This document shows, one piece after another, positions 4,632 to 8,063 of a stretch of 8,063 nucleotides of DNA. The position numbers were made by a program, and so were the translations under genes. The stretch spans positions 1 to 8,063 of the forward strand of contig MGMW01000037.1 of NCBI GenBank assembly GCA_001795035.1. Reading direction: 5' to 3'. The notes beneath the pieces were generated by a model. It had not been told where the DNA came from and did no database searches. It was given only the letters and a program-made list of their open reading frames with translations. Origin of the DNA: Chloroflexi bacterium RBG_13_53_26 (GTDB lineage: Bacteria > Chloroflexota > Dehalococcoidia > UBA2247 > RBG-13-53-26). Positions within the stretch are counted from its first letter, which is position 1; each line of letters opens with the position of its first letter.

Positions 4632-7124
4632 ATGGAATGTCCCAAGTGTCACTATGAGAACAAGGAAAACTCGCGGTTCTGCAGCAACTGCGCAGCGCCC
4701 CTAGGAAAAGCGAGTCCTGACCAGGCCTCCCTGACTAAGACACTCGCCGCTCCTCTTCCCGTCATCTCGAAAGGCGCCCTCATCGCCGGCAAGTACAAGA
4801 TCGTCGATGAGATCGGCCAGGGCGGGATGGGCATCGTCTACAAGGCCGAGGACCTCAAGCTCAAGCGCTGCGTGGCTCTGAAATTCCTGCCGCCTCACCT
4901 GATGGACTCTCCCGAGCTCAAGGAGCGGTTCCTCATCGAGGCCCAAGCGGCCGCGGCCCTTTCCCATCCGAATATCTGCGTCATCTATGAAGTTGGGGAA
5001 AGCGAGGACCGCCCCTACATCGCTATGGAGTACGTGAAAGGGGAGACGCTCCGGGAAAGGATCAAAAAGGGGCCGCTTAGAGCTGAAGAGGTCTTGGACA
5101 TCATCTCTCAGGTTGCGGCCGGGCTGGGCGAGGCCCATGGCAAAGGCATCATTCACCGCGACATAAAAAGCGCCAACATCATGGTTACGGAGAAGGGCCA
5201 GGCCAAGGTCATGGACTTCGGGCTGGCCAAGCTCAGTGGCGGGAGCTCGCTGACCAAGAGCCAGACGACACTGGGGACTGTGGCCTATATGTCGCCCGAG
5301 CAGGCCCGGGGCGGCGATCTCGACCAGCGGACCGACATCTGGTCCCTCGGCGTCGTCCTCTATGAGATGTTGACCGGCGAGCTTCCCTTCAGGGGAGATC
5401 ACGACCAGACGGTGATCCATGCAATCCTACATCGGGAGCCGAAGCCGCCGTCCAAAACAAGGCCTGATCTGCCGTGCGGGCTGGACGAGGTCGTCCTCAA
5501 GGCCCTCTCTAAGAAACCGGCAGGTCGTTACCAGACCATGGAGGAGCTTCGGGAAGACCTTGAGGCCGTGGCCGAAGGCCTTAAGCCGCTCAAGGCCAGG
5601 CCGGCCCGAGGGAGGATCTTCGGCATCAGGAATATCTATGTCTACGCCGGGTTGGTGTTTTTGGTAATTCTCGTCGGTTTGAATGTCGGAGGAGTCCGCG
5701 ATCGGCTCCTCGGACGTAGCTCCTCCACGGCGCGCTCAATCAAATTGGCCGTACTCCCTTTTGCCAATCTGAGCGGCGACCCGGAACAGGAGTACTTGAG
5801 TGACGGCATAACGGAGGAGATGATCGCGCAACTCGGGCGCCTGCAGCCGAAGAGTCTGGGCGTGATCGGGCGCACCTCGGTGATGCGCTACAAAAAAAGC
5901 GTCACGCCGATCGACCAGATCGGCCGCGAACTCGGGGTAAAATACATCCTGGAGGGGAGCGTCCAGCGCGAGGCGAACCGCATCCACATCACCGCCAAGC
6001 TCATTCAGGTCCGGAGCCAGACACAGGTTTGGGGTGAGACCTACGAACGCGAGCTTTCGGGCATCCTATCTGTGCAGGGCGATGTCGCCCAAAAAGCGGC
6101 CAAGGCCCTGGCACTCAAGCTGCTTCCGGCTGAAGTGGCCCGGCTGGAGCTGGCGCGCACCGTCAATCCCGAAGCCTACGAGGCTTTTCTCAAGGCCGTC
6201 CATTACCGCGAGACGATGACCAAAGAGGGCTTCGATGCCGCAGAAAAATATCTCAACCTGGCCTTGGAGACGGACCCGAATTACGCCAAGGCCTGGGCAG
6301 CAATTGGCAGCGTCTGGATAAGCCGCCAGCAGATGGGGGTCGTGCCGCCGAGAGAAGCTTTCCCCAAAGCGAAGGTGGCCTTGTACAAGGCCCTGGACCT
6401 GGACGATACAGAACTCGAAGCGAATCGCGTCCTTGCTGGCTACCTGAGTTGGGGAGAATGGGACTGGGAGGCCGCGGACAAGCAGTGGAAGCGCGTGTTC
6501 GAGCTCAATCCGAATTACGCGCCGGCGCTTCCGGGATACTCGCATTTTCTGATGAACACAGGCCGTCCCGAGGAAGCCATGGTGAAGATCGAGCGGGCCC
6601 TGGAGCTCGACCCGTTCAACGTCAGGATCCAGAGCTTCTACGCGATGGTGCTGCTGTACGTCCGCCGATACGACGAGGCCATCGCCGCGGCCCGGAAAGC
6701 GATGAGTTCCCAGTCCGATCAGCCGCTCGCCAGGAACGCCCTGATCAATGCGCTCTTCATGAAGGACATGTATGACGAGATCATGGCCCTGGAACGAGAG
6801 CGATGGGCCAAGGACCGCGAGGTCCTGGAGGCGTTGGAGCGAGGCTACGCGGAAGCGGGCTTCACCGGCGCAAGAAGGCGGCTGTGCGAGGTTCTGGCGG
6901 GGCGCTATGGGAAACCCGGCGGGGTGACGGCTTACGCCCTGGCGATCCTATACGCCCAAGCCGGCGACAGGGACCGAGTCATCGAGTGGCTAGAGAAAGC
7001 CTACGAAGCGCGCGACGGCAACGTGCCCTACATAGGGATGCCTTTCTTCGACCTAGTGCGCTCCGAACCTCGCTTCCAGGACCTGGTGCGCCGGGTAGGA
7101 CTCCCCCCGCCGAAGCCGGCTTAG
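4632..7124 (+). CDS. Zinc-ribbon Ser/Thr protein kinase with TM, TolB-like and TPR domains
   Basis: The 830-residue product is a one-span receptor kinase. Residues 3-20 form a zinc ribbon (C3, C6, C17, C20). A PknB-type kinase domain covers about 55-315, with glycine loop GQGGMG (62-67), K84, E103, catalytic loop HRDIKSAN (175-182, D177), D195 of DFG, activation-loop T213 and T216, and SPEQ (221-224). One membrane helix spans about 334-352. Residues 369-495 match the TolB-like N-terminal domain (AVLPFANLSGDPEQEYLSDG) often fused to adenylate cyclases and kinases. Residues 510-795 contain TPR-like repeats (NPNYAPALPGYSHFLMNTGR, DPFNVRIQ). The kinase should face the cytoplasm and the TolB/TPR part the periplasm, sensing an unknown input. 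All key kinase residues are present, so it is likely active. The start is supported by the zinc ribbon beginning at residue 3, although the ribosome binding site is weak. This architecture is abundant in Acidobacteriota. Confidence 0.92.
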   Translation: MECPKCHYENKENSRFCSNCAAPLGKASPDQASLTKTLAAPLPVISKGALIAGKYKIVDEIGQGGMGIVYKAEDLKLKRCVALKFLPPHLMDSPELKERFLIEAQAAAALSHPNICVIYEVGESEDRPYIAMEYVKGETLRERIKKGPLRAEEVLDIISQVAAGLGEAHGKGIIHRDIKSANIMVTEKGQAKVMDFGLAKLSGGSSLTKSQTTLGTVAYMSPEQARGGDLDQRTDIWSLGVVLYEMLTGELPFRGDHDQTVIHAILHREPKPPSKTRPDLPCGLDEVVLKALSKKPAGRYQTMEELREDLEAVAEGLKPLKARPARGRIFGIRNIYVYAGLVFLVILVGLNVGGVRDRLLGRSSSTARSIKLAVLPFANLSGDPEQEYLSDGITEEMIAQLGRLQPKSLGVIGRTSVMRYKKSVTPIDQIGRELGVKYILEGSVQREANRIHITAKLIQVRSQTQVWGETYERELSGILSVQGDVAQKAAKALALKLLPAEVARLELARTVNPEAYEAFLKAVHYRETMTKEGFDAAEKYLNLALETDPNYAKAWAAIGSVWISRQQMGVVPPREAFPKAKVALYKALDLDDTELEANRVLAGYLSWGEWDWEAADKQWKRVFELNPNYAPALPGYSHFLMNTGRPEEAMVKIERALELDPFNVRIQSFYAMVLLYVRRYDEAIAAARKAMSSQSDQPLARNALINALFMKDMYDEIMALERERWAKDREVLEALERGYAEAGFTGARRRLCEVLAGRYGKPGGVTAYALAILYAQAGDRDRVIEWLEKAYEARDGNVPYIGMPFFDLVRSEPRFQDLVRRVGLPPPKPA

Positions 7125-7157
7125 TCGTGCGACATGCCGGCCATCTGTTGCGCCATC

Positions 7158-7187
7158 TTGACAGCGTCCGTCAATTAGAAATATCCT
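7158..7187 (+). promoter_or_regulatory. Possible promoter for the small secreted protein
   Basis: A perfect TTGACA (7158-7163) is followed after 18 bp by TATCCT (7182-7187), a moderate -10 match. It lies about 100 bp before the ATG at 7290, in the 165-bp gap after the kinase gene. The weak -10 makes this tentative. Readthrough from the kinase gene is the alternative, since no terminator is visible in the gap. Confidence 0.4.
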
Positions 7188-7289
7188 ATTCTCACTGGAA
7201 GCAGAAAGGACGGTTGTCGCCATTAACTTCCTTGCCTATTGAAGAGGGCCTTTTGCCTCATCTTGATATTGGGAGCAGGAGGTGTGGCC

Positions 7290-7721
7290 ATGTTTCGAAA
7301 CAGATTTTTCGGGGGCTGTGTTCTGATTTCCTTGCTCGGGATACTGGCAGTTCCGGCAGCGGCTCAGTGGGTTCGTCTCGGCAAGTTCAAAGGGGTTGAG
7401 TTCCCGTGCACATTAAAGTACGAGGATAAGGTCCTGGAGAAAGGCAAGTATGATATCGAGGCCGTGAAGCATCCGAATACACCGCAGTGCTATCTCTGGT
7501 TCAAGAAGAATGGCGACGAGATCTGCTCTGTCGAAGGGGAATGGCTGACTCTGCCGGTCCGCGGCGGCGCCCGCAGGATCGATCCCAGTATCCCCAACAC
7601 CCCGCGGTTGAAAATGAAAAAGGACACAGAGGAAAAAGTCCTGATTATCATGTTGGAGACCGGTTGGCGCAATTCCCGTCCCTATCTCCTGATCCGGTTC
7701 AAGATTAAATACGAGGAATGA
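7290..7721 (+). CDS. Small secreted protein of unknown function
   Basis: The 143-residue product has a clear signal peptide: basic start MFRNR, hydrophobic core (about 8-20) and cleavage site VPAAA before Q26. The mature part is about 118 residues, probably beta-rich and hydrophilic, with three cysteines (C40, C67, C79). A segment LEKGKYDIEAV (49-59) recalls small secreted beta-sandwich proteins that use a G-x-Y-x-[IL] strand, but I cannot assign a family. The start at 7290 is chosen because AGGAGGTG (7277-7284) lies 5 nt upstream. An in-frame TTG at 7239 would only add residues before the signal peptide. It follows the receptor kinase on the same strand, and whether they are functionally linked is unknown. 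Export to the periplasm or outside is likely. Confidence 0.75.
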   Translation: MFRNRFFGGCVLISLLGILAVPAAAQWVRLGKFKGVEFPCTLKYEDKVLEKGKYDIEAVKHPNTPQCYLWFKKNGDEICSVEGEWLTLPVRGGARRIDPSIPNTPRLKMKKDTEEKVLIIMLETGWRNSRPYLLIRFKIKYEE

Positions 7722-7734
7722 CGCGCCTTGGGCG

Positions 7735-8031
7735 AAGGGAATTCGGTGCCTCCATACTTGGCGGCACACATTCGCTGCCAACTTCATTAGGAAAACGGGG
7801 AACATGCGGGCGCTTCAGCTAATTCTTGGTCACAAATCAATTAAGACGACACAGATCTATGCTCACCTAAGCGACCAGCACTTTTCCGAACTTGTCAACC
7901 AGCTCCCTGACACGAAAATGGGCACAATTTTGGGCACACCTGTCGTTTTGCCGGGACGCAGGATTGCGCAAGTGTTTGATAATAAAGGAATGGGCGATAC
8001 AGGATTTGAACCTGTGACTTCTACCGTGTGA
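7735..8031 (+). pseudogene. C-terminal remnant of a tyrosine recombinase (integrase)
   Basis: Recognisable integrase sequence begins about 45 bp before the ATG at 7804. It contains the HxxR box in LHTWRHTFA (His codon 7753, Arg codon 7762), the LGHKS box (His codon 7831) and IYAHLS with the nucleophile Tyr codon at 7858. The spacing Arg to His (23 codons) and His to Tyr (9 codons) is canonical. The N-terminal arm- and core-binding domains and the first catalytic Arg are missing, so it cannot be active alone. No start codon or ribosome binding site fits. The frame passes through the TGGGCACA pair (7919-7938, encoding GTILGT) and ends at a TGA inside the antisense of tRNA-Val, giving the GDTGFEPVTSTV tail familiar from integrases that abut tRNA genes. 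It is probably the recombinase that used this attachment site. The gene upstream ends only 14 bp before the recognisable part. Confidence 0.75.
7919..7938 (+). repeat. TGGGCACA pair inside the recombinase tail
   Basis: Two direct TGGGCACA copies (7919-7926 and 7931-7938) lie 12 bp apart, 53 bp left of the tRNA 3' end. The same octamer pair closes arms A and B on the other side of the core, in the same orientation. The element's attachment region would thus have such pairs on both sides of the core, as arm-type sites of tyrosine recombinases often do. That role is inference. Confidence 0.5.
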
Positions 8032-8040
8032 AGGTAGCAC
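7991..8040 (-). repeat. att copy within the intact tRNA-Val (att-C)
   Basis: This is the 3' half of the tRNA gene, the segment duplicated at 116-165 (48 of 50 identical) and 4364-4413 (46 of 50). It marks the right junction of unit 2, where integration rebuilt or preserved a complete tRNA. Confidence 0.8.
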
Positions 8041-8062
8041 TCTACCCCTGAGTTAATCGCCC
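7991..8062 (-). tRNA. tRNA-Val (anticodon CAC)
   Basis: Read on the minus strand, 72 nt fold into a complete cloverleaf. There is a 7-bp acceptor stem GGGCGAT/ATCGCCC with discriminator A, a D arm ACTC/GAGT, an anticodon stem CTACC/GGTAG around loop TTCACAC (anticodon CAC, codon GUG), a five-base variable loop, and a T arm ACAGG/CCTGT with loop TTCAAAT. The 3' CCA is not encoded (TTC follows the discriminator), so it must be added after transcription. It serves as the integration target of the region. Confidence 0.95.
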
Positions 8063-8063
8063 A

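Larger units (their letters stand above)
4364..8040. mobile_element. Putative integrated unit 2 (att to tRNA-Val)
   Basis: This segment is bounded by the att-B fragment on the left and the 3' half of the intact tRNA-Val on the right. It holds a promoter, a large receptor-type Ser/Thr kinase, a small secreted protein and a recombinase C-terminal remnant next to the tRNA. The recombinase-beside-tRNA layout is the classical signature of a tRNA-integrated island. The recombinase has lost its N-terminal part, so the unit could not now move on its own. The boundaries are inferred from the repeats. Confidence 0.5.

Noticed and set aside
4242..4652. Minus-strand 136-residue frame through att-B
   Set aside because: It is the same artefact as at att-A, running through the tRNA fragment, arm and promoter, with no ribosome binding site or domain.
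4701..5420. Long 239-residue minus-strand frame
   Set aside because: It is entirely antisense to the well-supported kinase domain and reflects high GC at third codon positions.
116..8040. Integron cassette array
   Set aside because: The repeats are tRNA 3' ends with extended arms, not palindromic attC sites, and the recombinase remnant looks like a phage/island-type integrase.
1..8063. CRISPR array or insertion sequence
   Set aside because: There are no regularly spaced short repeats and no transposase reading frame or terminal inverted repeats in the window.

Overview
The window looks like the accessory, tRNA-anchored part of a bacterial chromosome. It reads as Acidobacteriota-like (possibly the Aminicenantes lineage). 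That placement is inference from the large zinc-ribbon / Ser-Thr kinase / TolB-like / TPR receptor and from the number of small secreted proteins of unknown function; there is no marker gene here.

The right edge holds an intact tRNA-Val(CAC) on the minus strand (7991-8062). Its 3' half occurs two more times in the same orientation, at 116-165 and 4364-4413. These three direct repeats divide the window into two units of about 4.2 and 3.6 kb. A truncated tyrosine recombinase reads into the tRNA from the left, the usual arrangement of an element integrated at a tRNA 3' end. To the right of both partial copies lies a related arm of about 140 bp that ends in a pair of TGGGCACA repeats. The same pair occurs to the left of the intact tRNA, inside the recombinase reading frame. 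I read the region as two related elements accumulated in tandem at one tRNA-Val attachment site.

Unit 1 (116-4363) carries, behind a good sigma-70-type promoter, a secreted ADA2/ADGF-type adenosine deaminase-like protein that lacks some substrate-binding residues. It is followed by two tandem paralogous secreted proteins with a PI3/4-kinase/HipA/Fam20-like catalytic signature. The first paralog has a degenerate catalytic loop, and its natural start codon is out of frame by one base at an A8 tract. A decayed minus-strand gene remnant closes the unit. Unit 2 (4364-8040) carries, behind another strong promoter, an 830-residue membrane Ser/Thr kinase with a TolB-like and TPR periplasmic part. It continues with a small secreted protein of unknown function and the recombinase remnant.

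Four of the five cargo genes encode predicted exported proteins, and the fifth is a membrane receptor kinase, so the cargo appears directed at the cell envelope or exterior. No CRISPR array, rRNA, insertion sequence or complete mobility module was seen.
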